A program made the position numbers and the translations under genes. From contig CM066315.1 in the NCBI GenBank assembly GCA_033807775.1, positions 57,318,820-57,382,819 of the forward strand: DNA of 64,000 nt, read 5' to 3'. The notes under the pieces are model-generated. The model saw only the letters and a list, made by a program, of their open reading frames with translations. It had not been told where the DNA came from and made no database searches. Positions 11,561 through 23,100 of this stretch are shown here, piece by piece (position 1 is the first letter of the stretch; each line of letters starts with the position of its first letter). The DNA is from Saussurea involucrata (Eukaryota > Streptophyta > Magnoliopsida > Asterales > Asteraceae).

Positions 11561-12004
11561 TATTACATAAATACTCAGGCGTATCCTCTATCGCCTCCCA
11601 CGGTACCAACATCGTCTTCTTTGGTAAGCAGTCGAAAACGCATCTCTCTCCCTCCCCACTCGGGTGACGAAGTTTGAAGGAGAGAAATGAGATTTACACC
11701 ATTTTCACCCAAGCTCCGGCGTTCCTCCAGCAGTGTCGTTCACCATCTCCGGCATCCACCAATGGGTGACCCGTGACCGTTTCAGACATCCCCCAGTCCT
11801 TCACCATCTCTGGCCTCCACCCACCCCTTGCATAATATCCACACATGCAAACTAGGTAAGAAAACCAAACCTAAATCAAGACTTCATCGAGTTCAGAGAA
11901 TGGAACAAAACCAGATCCATACTCGTCGTGGTTCGGATGGGGATTTCATCGAGTGAAGTGCGTCGAAGGGAAACTAGAAATCCATATTTCATCTAATGAG
12001 ACGA
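11561..12004. other. GC-richer non-coding stretch
   Basis: C/T-rich segments (CATCTCTCTCCCTCCCC, CACCATCTC words) are unlike the AT-rich neighbours. No open frame with a recognisable domain is visible. It may be the interior of an unidentified transposon or a gene relic. Confidence 0.25.
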
Positions 12005-12390
12005 TGATCAAATTCAGATGCAAGCAGAGAGAAATGTGCGATCTATATATAGCGGTGAATCAACCATACATGTAAAAATCCGAAAGGTGACAGATCCAGA
12101 TTTGATCAGAGAGAATGGTGCCATCTAGAAATTTATGATGAACCAACTGTCTCTGTAAAAGTTCGAACGATGACCGGATCCATATTTAAACAGAGAGAAG
12201 TTGCGCTTTAGAGATGATGGTGGATCAATCGTTCTTGTAAAAATTTGAACGATTACCATATTCAAATCTGAACGGTGTGATTTGGAGATACAGTGAATCA
12301 ACCGTCTCTGTAAAAAATTCTAACGATGATCGGTTAGTGCATCAAATGGTAGATTAAACCTTCCATGTAAAACTTCGATGAGCGAACAAA
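12005..12390. repeat. Degenerate minisatellite, about 5 units of 75-88 bp
   Basis: Successive units share AGAGAGAA..TGCGAT, a TGAATCAACCGTCTCTGTAA-like core and (C)GAACGATGACCGGATC. They start near 12008, 12096, 12181, 12261 and 12335. Units are strongly diverged and the last is truncated. Confidence 0.65.
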
Positions 12391-12836
12391 CCCAGACGAA
12401 GAAAGTAGTTTTTGATGTACTACATTTAGGTTCTTGCCCATGTTAAACACATTGGTATGATTATTATAGATGATGATGTTATATAAAAAATCCACCGCCA
12501 TTGTGTTTTTTCATAAGTTTGTGTTCTTGTTTATATAGTATGCATTAGGTGTTACGGTTGTTGTGTTCTTTGTTTATTTTCTTAAAGAAATGCTCCTACA
12601 CGTGTACATAGCTTTAAAAAGTTGACTTAAAATAACATAAATAACCATCATGTGAGAGGCATGTGGGAAAAGTTAACAGTGCAAAGTTAAAATAGAGTTA
12701 GGTAGAGGGACTTGATCCGTAACAAATAAAAACCATAATGACCATACTTGTATTTATTTTGTTTGAGGGGATCAATCCAAATTTGTATGTAACCACAGGA
12801 ACAAACAATATCAATTCAACCTATAAACTTTACCAT
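12391..12836. other. AT-rich non-coding DNA
   Basis: Nothing recognisable. The 109-aa open frame at 12738-13067 runs through the SINE that follows and is not gene-like. Confidence 0.35.
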
Positions 12837-12853
12837 TCCTTGCCTTCACAATT

Positions 12854-12963
12854 TTTTTTGAACGGCAATGCGGCATCGAACCCACGAACGACTACCACGA
12901 ACACACGCACACACGCACGCACACCGTCCCGGCGGTATCGGGCATCCAAGGGCAGCCCACTAA
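12854..12963 (-). mobile_element. tRNA-like SINE, 110 bp, reverse orientation
   Basis: A compact GC-rich insert is flanked by a perfect 17-bp target duplication TCCTTGCCTTCACAATT (12837-12853 and 12964-12980). It begins with a T run, which is a poly(A) tail on the minus strand. On the minus strand the phrase GGGTTCGATGCC fits an RNA polymerase III B box, and the head TGGGCTGCCCTTGG is a weak A-box candidate. The insert contains an ACAC/GC-rich microsatellite-like patch. Its length is short for a plant SINE, so it may be a truncated or short family member. Confidence 0.75.
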
Positions 12964-12980
12964 TCCTTGCCTTCACAATT

Positions 12981-13345
12981 GCTTCAAGATTGTTCTTGGA
13001 TCTTAGTAAACCTGGAATAATTTTGAATCGAGCAATTGGTAAATTGGTGGGTCAAACCATAATGTAAGGGGTCGTTTGGTTGGGGGTATTAGAAGGTAAT
13101 GAATGAGAATGATAATCATTGATTATGTTTGGTTTAAGTAAGGAATGAAAAATGATGTTTGGTTTGAAAAAAGTAATCAATCATTATAATAGATTTGATT
13201 AAAAATCATTCCTCTTCCGTTTGGGGGGAATAGAAACTTTTTAAGTCTGCTCTCACGGACCAACATTCATTCCCTTCTACCATGGCAGCACCAACACTCC
13301 TTCCAGTCTACCAAACATCATCTTCGCCATGGCAATACCATCACT
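12981..13345. other. Possible MITE end plus intergenic DNA
   Basis: At about 13068 the sequence AAGGGGTCGTTTGGTTGGGG resembles terminal sequences of plant MITEs. A matching inverted end was not found before 14046, so the element is either truncated or misread. Confidence 0.3.
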
Positions 13346-13725
13346 CATTGGCGGATGCAGTAGCCAAAAGGGGGGTCCCATCCCCCCACTAAAATAAAAA
13401 AAATGATTTTTTTAGTGTAAAAGCAATTATTTTATAGCGTTATAGCATGGTTTCCTCCCAGTGTTTTTTTGTATGCCCCCCACTAGCTAAAAAACCAAAT
13501 AAAGTACTTCAAAATCAATCAAAAAACAAAAAAAGGTCTTTTGAAATCAACGAAAAAACGAAAAAGTCCCTCGAAATCGACAAAAAAACTTTAAAATCTC
13601 TCGAAATCAACCGAAAAACTTCAAAATTCTCTTGAAACCGTAGAATTAGGCTAGAACGACTTTGCGGACCTTTAATCTACCTTAAAAGTGACCCTCACTA
13701 TGCAAAAATCCTGGATCCGCCACTG
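13346..13725. mobile_element. hAT-type MITE, 380 bp
   Basis: The ends CATTGGCGGATGCAG and CTGGATCCGCCACTG (reversed: CAGTGGCGGATCCAG) form an imperfect 15-bp terminal inverted repeat. The flanks CCATCACT (13338-13345) and CCATCATT (13726-13733) match at 7 of 8 bases, an 8-bp duplication typical of hAT elements. The interior has a poly-C/poly-A rich head and a periodic segment of about 33 bp (TCGAAATCAACGAAAAAAC-like, 13505-13640), which produces a spurious 62-aa repetitive open frame. Confidence 0.75.
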
Positions 13726-14046
13726 CCATCATTCCATCTCTACAACCTATCACATCTTACATCTGATTTTGTCCATCTCTCGTGAACCCTAGCCCTACCC
13801 TCAAGTAGCGTAACACCGTCAGGTAGATCTGAGTTCGTCTCTCTCGAATTTGTGTTTGTAGATGTAATAGGAGATGGGGATGATTTTGGATTTTGTGTTT
13901 GTAGATGAGATAGAAGATGGAGTTAATTTCGATTTTGTGTTCGAAGATGGAGTTTGTTTCAAATTTGGGTATCAAAGACGGTGAGGATGAAATCAAGAAC
14001 ATGAATATCAAAAGATGGAGATAAATCAAGAAGATAGAGAGCCAGT
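13726..14046. other. Intergenic DNA, no gene recognised
   Basis: The 90-aa minus-strand frame (13757-14029) is built on a repeated GATGGAGAT/TTTTGTGTTTGTAGATG pattern and has no domain. Confidence 0.35.
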
Positions 14047-15601
14047 TGTAACACCCTCGAATTGGGAAAGAGCAACTAATTAAAAAAATTGATAATTACA
14101 TCCGAAACAATAGGATTTATCCCTATAGTTCAATAGGTGAAATACCTCACATTACAAACTATTGTTAACCTCAAACAATGTATAAAGCAAGTCTTATTAC
14201 CAAGACTAAAACTACCTCGGGTGACAGCTAACCCGAGTACAAATTGCTAATCCCAAGGGCGAATGCAGAAAACTTCACTTAAGCTATTCACATCACGAGC
14301 ACTTTAATAGCACACGACCCTTCACACGTGTCACTAGAACTACTCCCAACCTGAGACTTGTTGCACATGCCGACAAATAAAAAGGGTTAGGCTAACGCCT
14401 AGTGAGTTCAAGAGTTTATACCATGATTTAAATAAATCTTTAAATGAAAGTTTGCAATGTATAATATGATTTCCAAAAGGATTTATAAAAAGGGATATAA
14501 ACGACTCATTTTCCAACGCACCCAAATTCTATGAGAAATACTCCCCAAAAGGGGTAAAGCGTTTTCCAAAATGAATACCAATCCAAACTCACTCAATACG
14601 TGAATAAATCTTTATTATGCAAAACCTTCAAAGGCGGTTGACAACAAAATACTCAACCCGTAAATTATGGAAAACCATCCATTTAATCATAACTCTTCAT
14701 TGAAAACATAATACGAAGCAATACTCACGCAAACGTAAAATGTAATGAAGTTCCAAATGCCGTAAATACGGAAATGACCTGCTTTATTTAAACCCTAACA
14801 TACATGAGGGACATTCAATATTGAAAACATCCAAAAGCAGTCAAAGTATAAGACCAACAATAATAATAAAACGGGGACAACATAAGGTCCCAAATAGGTT
14901 GGTCAACGACAGGGGAGACCCGTATCCATTGAGAGTGGATGAACACAAAAGTACGCCACTCATACAATGTTAATCATATGACACTTCACTGCATAAAAGC
15001 CCAAGTGTCCCATACGACACCTTACTAGTCACACCCAAAGAGACAGCTGACCTTAGTGGCGTATCAAACGCATATCACCAAAGGCTCGGCCCATGCGGGG
15101 ATACAACCATGGCATTGCCCCGACATGGTGAAGGTCATATTCGCCCAAAGTGCTCCAACCATGACTCAGCCCTCCTAGTGGACCCTTGAAGGTAAAGGTC
15201 ATCAAACATGGGGTCGGTCAAATTCCGCAACACCCAGTAGACCATCAAATAAAGACTGACTCACGTGCCTATGGATCCAATGCAACACAATCTATAATAA
15301 TAAGCCCATCCTGGAATGACTAACGCACCCGGGCATTTAAATAATGGTAAAGCGCAATAAATGCGATATGGTGCAATAAAAGCAAACCATAAATGAGACT
15401 CTACATCGAGCCATTAGAATCGGACATAAACTATCTCAAAGTCAAAACCGAGCAAAATGCTCAAACTCATTAGACCCATATATAACGGTCATCATATAGC
15501 ATAAAAGTGCATTTAAACATCAGACGGGTAAACAAGTACCACGAGATCATTATTAACCCAAAACTCAACATGTTAGAGTTTGAATAGAAAATGTGGGGTA
15601 T
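14047..15601 (+). mobile_element. Probable LTR fragment of another retrotransposon (gypsy-like?)
   Basis: The segment starts with TGTAACACCCTCGAATT, a style of 5' end common in plant Ty3/gypsy LTRs, and is C/A-rich and non-coding over about 1.5 kb. Its composition is unlike both neighbours. It stops where element E begins, so E may have inserted into it, which would place the rest beyond the nest. No second LTR, primer site or coding domain is visible, so the class is a guess. Confidence 0.35.
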
Positions 15602-16171
15602 TGTTGGGATAATCTCAATCATACCTCAAGTACTAGATATGTAAAGACGGCAAAGATGAAAAGGTGTGACCTTTCATATGAAAAGGTGTGACTTTTCATC
15701 CTCCAACCGCCATAACCGAACAATTACAATGGTTCATTGGCACCGGTTGATCTAGTATAAATAGGAAGCATATGTAGCAGATTTGAATACACACACAAAA
15801 ATTCAGATTCTCTCATATTCTCTCCTTGTTCTTCATTGTTCTTCAAGAAGGAAACATAGTTTGATTCGTCGGGTTCGAGACTTCGATTCTTGAACGGATT
15901 GTTGTATCCTCTAGATAGACGTACATTCTCTACGGTACGAGGGATGAATTTCTGTCTAAGGACGCTGCTTTGCAGGACTCAATCCAAACAACGTTCTTCT
16001 TCAAATTCTTAATCAAGAAAATCGAGTTAGTCATTTTCTCTTTGAAACTTTGATTATGTATTTTCGTTTATATGTAAATTTCGTATATACATATCTATAT
16101 AAATAAATTCAGTTTTCTATTTGATTCAAGATTGTGTGTTACGAATTTCAATTCGTGTATATAAGGTCTAA
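15602..16171 (+). repeat. Element E 5' LTR (3' boundary approximate)
   Basis: The start TGTTGGG is preceded by GGTAT, the candidate target duplication, which cannot be checked because the far end is outside. A TATA box, TATAAATAGG, lies at 15756-15765. The last CA-type end before gag is at about 16171 (TCTAACA). The expected initiator-tRNA primer site TGGTATCAGAGC is absent after it, so it was either lost or the boundary is elsewhere. Confidence 0.55.
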
Positions 16172-16198
16172 CAATCTTAGACATAAATTTCGTTGACA

Positions 16199-16643
16199 AT
16201 GGAAAACTCTTCTTTGTTGAAATCAAATGTGGAGAAACCCGAAAAATTTAAGGGTTCTGATTTTAGAAGATGGCAACAAAAGATGCTCTTCTACTTGACG
16301 ACTTTGAAAGTGTCTAACGTGCTTACCGATCAAGCACCGACACCGCCGGTTGGAGAGGGAGAAAACATCCCATCCCAAATTGAATTGGCTATGTTCCAAC
16401 GATCCTTGGATATTTGGAACGCCAACGAATATAATTGTCGGAATTTTATTCTTAATGGTTTGGATGATGGTCTTTATGACATATATTCATCCTTCACCAC
16501 GGCAAGAGAAAATTGGGAGTCGTTGGAATCAAAGTACAAGACGGAAGTCGCTTGTTCCAAACGATTTATCGTGGGCAAATTCCTGAACTATAAGATGACG
16601 GATTCCAAACCGGTCGTGAAACAAGTAGAAGAAATGAAAATCT
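16199..16643 (+). pseudogene. Element E gag, N-terminal half
   Basis: From the ATG at 16199 the frame encodes a copia-type Gag of the UBN2 class: FKGSDFRRWQQKM near the start, LDIWNANEY, then WESLESKY around residues 105-110. The frame is cut at 16643 by the 5' LTR of element A after codon position 1. The remaining Gag resumes at 29689 in codon position 2, so phase is preserved if A and one copy of AATCT are discounted. E gag was thus probably still open when A arrived. Gag would form the virus-like particle. The lineage within Ty1/copia is uncertain. Confidence 0.75.
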
Positions 16644-17610
16644 TGTTGATCCAAACCCTCAGTGATTTGATAATGACCCTCTCTTATATACTTAGTGAAA
16701 ATTGTAAGTAAACAATATGTATCAGAGTTTCACTATCGCTGATAAGTACTAAGATCTTCCAGTACCGCTGATAGGAACTCTCGCTCTTTAAAATTAAACA
16801 TTCAGCGAACACTGTTCACCATAAATGCTCTGAGTCTGTTCAGTCATTATGATGATCGCTGATAAGTTAGTTGTTTACTTATGATCCCTGAAGACAAGTT
16901 TCACGTCAACAAAGGTTCTACGCTGAAGTCGAAGATCAAGCTCAAGAACCAGCGACAAGTCTCCTAATGAACTGATGCGGATCAGCGAAGACTCAAATTT
17001 ATCCAATCAACGTGAAGTATCAAGTACAAGACTTCAGCTATCGCTGAACTTTATCATTCGCTGAATAGATAATGATAATGCTCTGAATCAACGAAAGCTG
17101 ATCATGAAGTCCTCCGTACAAAGTACTTTTGTCTTAACCACCCTTGCACGACTCCGTACGAAATGTCAGAAAAGAACCTCCGACTATCTGAAATCGTACA
17201 ACCACTCTGATACTACACTGTTCATCCATGCGGCTACTAAGGTTGTCAACAAAGGTCAATGACATGCAACCAACCAACTGATGACACGTGTAAAGTGTAT
17301 ACTGACTTGCATTAAATGCATGAAGTATATAAAGAGATGAACCCACTTCATTTGAAGAAACTTGCTAACTCTGGACAAGTTCAATCTCTTATCTCAAGAT
17401 AGGTTATTATTAGTAATTTCCTTATCTCTCTTAGTGCAAGAAACCTTAGTGTTCCAACTTGTTTAGATTTAGGTTTATCCTTAATCTTGTTTCCGCAACA
17501 AGTTGTAAATTGTTAATGATTTATCAATAAACAATTTAGAAAAGTAAAATCTGTGTGTTTGTATTCAACCCCCCCCTTCTACAAACTTGTATAGGCCTTC
17601 GGGACCAACA
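16644..17610 (+). repeat. Element A 5' LTR
   Basis: 967 bp from TGTTGATCC to GGACCAACA, which form a short imperfect terminal inverted repeat. TATATAAAG at 17326-17334 is the likely promoter and AATAAA at about 17526 the likely polyadenylation signal. The upstream U3 part is rich in CGCTGA/TCAGCG words. Confidence 0.95.
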
Positions 17611-17612
17611 AG

Positions 17613-17624
17613 TGGTATCAGAGC
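17613..17624 (+). other. Element A primer-binding site
   Basis: TGGTATCAGAGC is complementary to the 3' end of initiator tRNA-Met, the usual primer of plant Ty1/copia elements. It lies two bases after the LTR. Confidence 0.93.
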
Positions 17625-17690
17625 ATATTTGTTTAATCTCATAAACAAGATCTAATCTAAGATATTTCTCTTCCTTGCTATTATCTGAAA

Positions 17691-20108
17691 ATGGCCACCA
17701 ACACTAACACAAATTATATAGACAATGGTTCTCTTGCTAAACCCCCTAGATTTTCCAAAGATAACTTCAACTTATGGAAAAATAGGATGACACTCTTCTT
17801 AGAAGGTGTAGACCCTACTATGCCTTACTATCTAGAGAATGGTCCATTCATCCCTGTAAGAATTGATGCTGCAGTTCCAGCCGCTGAGAATAGACCTGCT
17901 ATTCCAGAAAGGCTGGTCCCTAAGAAAATCTTTCAGTGGACCGACGAAGATAAGAAGAAAGTGGCTATAGATACAAAAGCCAGATCCATACTATCCATGG
18001 CTCTTCCTGACGAAGTCTACCATTCCGTCATGAATCTGAAAACATCAAAAGCCATGTGGGACACAATATGTGTTCAGTATGAAGGAACGTCTGAAGTCCA
18101 GGACTCAATAAAGATCAACCTGGTAAGACAATACGAAAGCTTCATTTCTGGTAAGAATGAATCTCTCTCTGAAGTTCACCAACGTTTTAATTGTTTAATT
18201 ATAGATCTGAAAACTGTTGGTAAGGAATATTCTAACTTTGAAGTACTGACAAAGTTTCTAGAATGTTTACCTGAAAACTGGGACAATTATTCTATGTGTC
18301 TCAAGCTGTCAAAGGATCTAAAATCAATGACCCTTTCAACCTTATATGGCACGTTGCTGAATCATGAGCAATCGAGCCATCTTAAGAAGAATCTTGTAAA
18401 AGATTCCAAAAGCACCCCTGTTGCTTTAATCTCAGAGGAACCTTCTACTCAGCGACCCTCGGTCACTATCACTGAGTTAGAAAGTTACTCTGAAAGGTCA
18501 TCAGATTCTGATTCTTCAGATGATGATGAATCTTTGGATCTCCTAACTAAAAAGTTCAGGAGATTTGCCAAAAAGAAAATGTTTAGAAAGAACAAACCTC
18601 TTTCCATAACTGACAAGCCTAGATCATCAGTTTTTGTTGATAAGGCTACTGCTACTTGTTTTAACTGCGAAAAGATAGGACATTTCGCTAACGAGTGTAG
18701 GTCTAAGAAAGTTTCTAGACCCTCAGCTTTTACAAAGAAATCCTTTGTTCCAAGGAATAAAGATGACAAATATTCAAAGCTGAAAGAAAAATATGCTAAG
18801 CTGAAAAACTTTAAGAAGAAGAATAAAGGCCTGATGGCTGACTATGATTGGGCTGCTTCTGATGAAGAAGCATCATCATCTGACTATGAAGATGATGAAG
18901 CAAATCTATGTCTCATGGCCAAGATTGAAGAAGAGGAAGAAAGTTCAGACATTCCCTCCACTTCAACCTCTGCTATTCAGGTATCACCTTCCTTCTTTAC
19001 CAATATTGAAAATATTGATGAAGCTGATAGTCTCCGTAAGATCGATCTCTTGACTAGAAGTTTATACGAAGCCATGAACGGCAAAACTGTGGTTGAAAAC
19101 CAAAACCTTGATCTCGCTGAAAAGCTTAAAAATTGCCACCTTCAAATAGAAAAGCTTTCTAAAATTGAAGAAGACTTTAAAGATCAAGTATATTTAAATC
19201 AGCTAGTCAAAATCGAACGAGCAGAAGCTATTGCTGCATTAAAAGCTGAAAAAGCTACTGTTGAAGGATGGTGTAACTCTTCAACAAAGATCACTGAGAT
19301 AATTAAGTCTCAGATTCCCCTGAGTGATAAACGTGGTCTGGGTTACAAATTTGATACTCCAAAACCAACCACTGAGCGTTCAATGCTTAAATTTGGAACG
19401 TTCGTATCCTCAGTCGCTGATACTTCATCTTCTCAGTGCTCCTCGTCCAATACACCAATCCCTGAGGAAACTCCTACCTCCTCAAAAGGCAAGGAGAAAA
19501 TGGTTTATTCAAAACCTACCTCTGTCTCTAAAGACAAAGGTAAAGGAATTGTTATTTACCAGAATCCTCAGAAGGGTACTTTAGTACCAACGCTGAATGT
19601 TCCTAAAGCTTCAGTGACTCATCCCTCTGGATCAAGAAAGCAGATCTCTAAATCTATTCAGCGATCTACTCCTAGACTCAGAGTGGATGTCCTTGGTAAG
19701 AAATCTGAAGAACTGAATGTTCGTCCCATTTCTAAAGCCAATAGTTTACTTGGTGCTGGCACTTATAATTCAAAATTAAAAGCTCAGCATTCAAATGGTC
19801 CTAGAATTACTTTTAGTTATAGGAAATGTTATCACTATGGACTTACCGATCATATTGCTAGTAAGTGCCCCACAGCCACCAAAGCTGAAAAGATAGCTAA
19901 GGTGAAGATTGCCCCCAAGGCAAAGAAGACCAACCCTGGTACAAATCAGGTCAAGGTGAATCCTACCACTGAGGTTAAGAAATTAACCAAAGTGAAGAAA
20001 GACAAAGCTGAATCTTCAAATGCTGCGAAGACTGCTGAATCTTCCATTCCAACTACTTCCACTGACAAATGTGTATACATGGTTAAGTGGGTACCCAAGA
20101 AAATCTAA
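17691..20108 (+). CDS. gag: Element A Gag, 805 aa
   Basis: An open frame from ATG at 17691. It encodes an N-terminal UBN2-type Gag domain (about residues 14-240), a CCHC zinc knuckle CFNCEKIGHFANEC near residue 325, an acidic Ser/Asp/Glu-rich middle, a predicted coiled coil at about 440-545 and a second knuckle near residue 715. The large, coiled-coil-containing Gag fits Sirevirus-type elements. In this copy the second knuckle has lost its second cysteine (CYHYGL instead of CYHCGL), which should weaken zinc binding. The frame ends in TAA at 20106-20108. Pol continues in the same frame. Confidence 0.93.
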   Translation: MATNTNTNYIDNGSLAKPPRFSKDNFNLWKNRMTLFLEGVDPTMPYYLENGPFIPVRIDAAVPAAENRPAIPERLVPKKIFQWTDEDKKKVAIDTKARSILSMALPDEVYHSVMNLKTSKAMWDTICVQYEGTSEVQDSIKINLVRQYESFISGKNESLSEVHQRFNCLIIDLKTVGKEYSNFEVLTKFLECLPENWDNYSMCLKLSKDLKSMTLSTLYGTLLNHEQSSHLKKNLVKDSKSTPVALISEEPSTQRPSVTITELESYSERSSDSDSSDDDESLDLLTKKFRRFAKKKMFRKNKPLSITDKPRSSVFVDKATATCFNCEKIGHFANECRSKKVSRPSAFTKKSFVPRNKDDKYSKLKEKYAKLKNFKKKNKGLMADYDWAASDEEASSSDYEDDEANLCLMAKIEEEEESSDIPSTSTSAIQVSPSFFTNIENIDEADSLRKIDLLTRSLYEAMNGKTVVENQNLDLAEKLKNCHLQIEKLSKIEEDFKDQVYLNQLVKIERAEAIAALKAEKATVEGWCNSSTKITEIIKSQIPLSDKRGLGYKFDTPKPTTERSMLKFGTFVSSVADTSSSQCSSSNTPIPEETPTSSKGKEKMVYSKPTSVSKDKGKGIVIYQNPQKGTLVPTLNVPKASVTHPSGSRKQISKSIQRSTPRLRVDVLGKKSEELNVRPISKANSLLGAGTYNSKLKAQHSNGPRITFSYRKCYHYGLTDHIASKCPTATKAEKIAKVKIAPKAKKTNPGTNQVKVNPTTEVKKLTKVKKDKAESSNAAKTAESSIPTTSTDKCVYMVKWVPKKI

Positions 20109-20120
20109 TCTTCCATTGTA

Positions 20121-23100
20121 TTGCAGGTTAAAAAGGGTATCTGGTATCTCGATAGCGGATGCTTTAGACACATGACTGGAAAGAAAAGCCTGCTCGCTGA
20201 ATACAAGGAAGAGAAGGGTCCCTCTGTGACTTTCGGTGGAAATGGAAAAGGACATACCCGAGGGTATGGTGTACTTTCAAATGGTACAACCTCCTTCAGA
20301 AGAGTCGCATATGTTGAAGGGCTGAAGCATAATCTTCTAAGCATCAGTCAGCTTTGCCACATGGATAACAAAGTAATCTTTACTAAGGAATCCTGCTTTG
20401 TCGCTGACAAAAAGGAGAAGATAGCTCTCAGCGGTTATCGTTTGGAAAATGTTTATGAAATAAACATGGACTCAACAACCACTGAGAACTCCTGTTTCTT
20501 CTCAAAAGCCTCATCTGATGTCAACTGGTTATGGCATAAGAGGCTATCTCATCTAAATTTCAAGACACTGAACACTCTTTCTTCAAAAGAGTTAGTCACT
20601 GGTCTACCTCAACATTCATACGCCAAAGAGTCCTTATGTTCAGCGTGTGAAAAAGGGAAGCAGACCAAAGCAAGCTTTAAATCTAAGCAAGTTTCTTCAG
20701 TGTCATCTCCTCTACAACTACTCCATATGGATTTGTTTGGCCCCGTTAACAAACAATCCATCGCTGGAAAGAAATATACGCTGGTCATAGTTGATGAATT
20801 CTCTCGCTTCACTTGGGTAATGTTTCTCCGTTCTAAGAGTGACACCCCTGAAGAACTCATCACCTTTGTTCGGAAGATGGAAACCCTGAACAATCTGACC
20901 GTTTGCTCAATAAGGAGTGATCATGGGACTGAATTCAAAAACAGTTCTCTTGATTCCTTCCTTGAGAGTAAGGGTATTTCTCACAACTTCTCTTCAGTGA
21001 GAACACCGCAACAAAATGGAGTCGCTGAAAGAAGAAATAGAACAATTATTGAAGCTGTACGTTCAATGCTCAGCGATTCTCACCTGCCTACTCAGTTTTA
21101 GGCAGAAGCTGTCAACACTGCTTGTTTTACGCAAAATAGGTCGCTGATAGTTAAAAGATTCAAAAAGACAGCCTATGAACTCTTTCATGGGAGAAAGCCT
21201 TCAATCAGCTTTCTTCACATCTTTGGATGTCAGTGTTTCATACTGAACAACAGAGATGCTCTTGGAAAGTTTGATCCTAAGGCTGATGATGGAATCTTTC
21301 TTGGATACTCCTCAGTTTCCAAAGCCTTCAGAGTCTTCAATCGTAGAAGACAAACTGTAGAAGAAACTATTCACGTCACGTTTGACGAATCCCGTTCAGC
21401 GAACTCTAAACCGTCCGCTGATACTGAAGAACTGAATCAATGGATGTTTTCTCATCTTGGTGATTTAGAAGATATCCCCACTTCTCATGCTCATCCAGTA
21501 GAAGATGATAGTTCTCCTATCATTCCAAATATGCAGAATAGTGAAGCTGAAACATCATGGGTCTCAGTTGTTCCTATAAACACTATACCTACCGCTGAAC
21601 CAAATGCCTCAGACATTCCATCTATCTCTCAGCAATCAGTAAATGAAATGACAAATACAAGTATTCCTCTCTTAGCTGAAACTCCAGAAGTAGCTGAAGC
21701 CTCATCTTCAGCTCCTCCAGTTTAAGAGGAGTCAGCGACTTATACTCTGGCTCAGCGATGGACTGTAAATCACCCAATTGATCAAATTCTTGGTGATCCA
21801 AACGCTGGTGTTCAGACTCGACGAAGCGCAGGTAATATTTGTTTATTTGTTAACTTTATTTCTCTAACTGAACCAAAGAAAATAGATGATGCCCTCAAAG
21901 ATCCAAACTGGGTCAGCGCCATGCAAGAAGAGCTGATTGAATTCGAAAGAAACAAAGTTTGGAAACTTGTTCGGAGACCAACTGATAAAACTGTGATAGG
22001 CACTAAATGGGTCTATCGAAACAAGTTGGACGAACATGGTACTGTAACCCGCAACAAAGCTCGACTTGTTGCTCAGGGATACAGACAAGAGGAAGGTATA
22101 GATTATGACGAAACATTTGCTCCAGTAGCAAGACTTGAATCTATTCGTCTATTCTTAGCATATGCTGTACACAAAAACTTCAAAGTACATCAGATGGATG
22201 TTAAGTCAGCGTTTCTAAAAGGAAAGCTGAATGAAGAAGTGTATGTGGAACAACCTCCAGGATTCTCAGATTCTAAGCGTCCAGGTCATGTTTATAAACT
22301 GGATAAGGCACTTTATGGCTTGAAGCAAGCTCCACGTGCATGGTATGACACTCTTTCCACTTATCTCCATATTGAAAAATTTGAGCGAGGTAAGATTGAC
22401 AAAACTCTATTTTTTAGAAAAGTGAAAGGTCATATCATTCTAGTTCAAATATATGTTGATGACATTATATTTGGTTCTACTAACCCTGAGCTTTGTACTC
22501 GTTTCGCTGATAGAATGAAAGATGAGTATAAAATGAGCATGATGGGTGAACTAACATATTTCCTTGGTCTTCAGATTAAGCAAACTGAAAAAGGAACTTT
22601 TATTAATCAGGGAAAGTATGTTAAAGATATGCTGAAGAAATTCGACTTAACTGAAAGTTCAGCTATGAAAACCCCTATGGCACCACCGCTGACACTTGAT
22701 AAGGACACTAAGGGTGTTCCTGTCAATATCACGCTGTACCGTGGGATGATCGGCTCACTATTGTATCTTATAGCTAGCCGACCCGATATTATGTTTGCAA
22801 CATGCTTGTGTGCACGATATCAAGTTGAACCTAAGATATCTCATATGAAAGCTGTAAAGCGAATTTTTCGATACCTTAAGGGTACAGCGAACCTAGGTCT
22901 TTGGTATCTCAAAGATTCAGGATTCGATCTAACCGCCTATTCAGATAGTGATTTTGCAGGTTGCAAATTGGATAGGAAAAGCACCACAGGAGGATGTCAG
23001 CTCCTGGGTGGAAAGTTGGTAAGTTGGACAAGTAAAAAGAAAAACTCAATGTCCACTTCCACGGCTGAAGCTGAATATGTAGCTGCTGGAAGCTGTTGCT

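Noticed and set aside
17134..17346. Conserved 60-85 aa open frames inside LTRs, repeated in several copies
   Set aside because: They recur only because the LTR recurs. They lie on the strand opposite to transcription in the promoter region, and have no domain.
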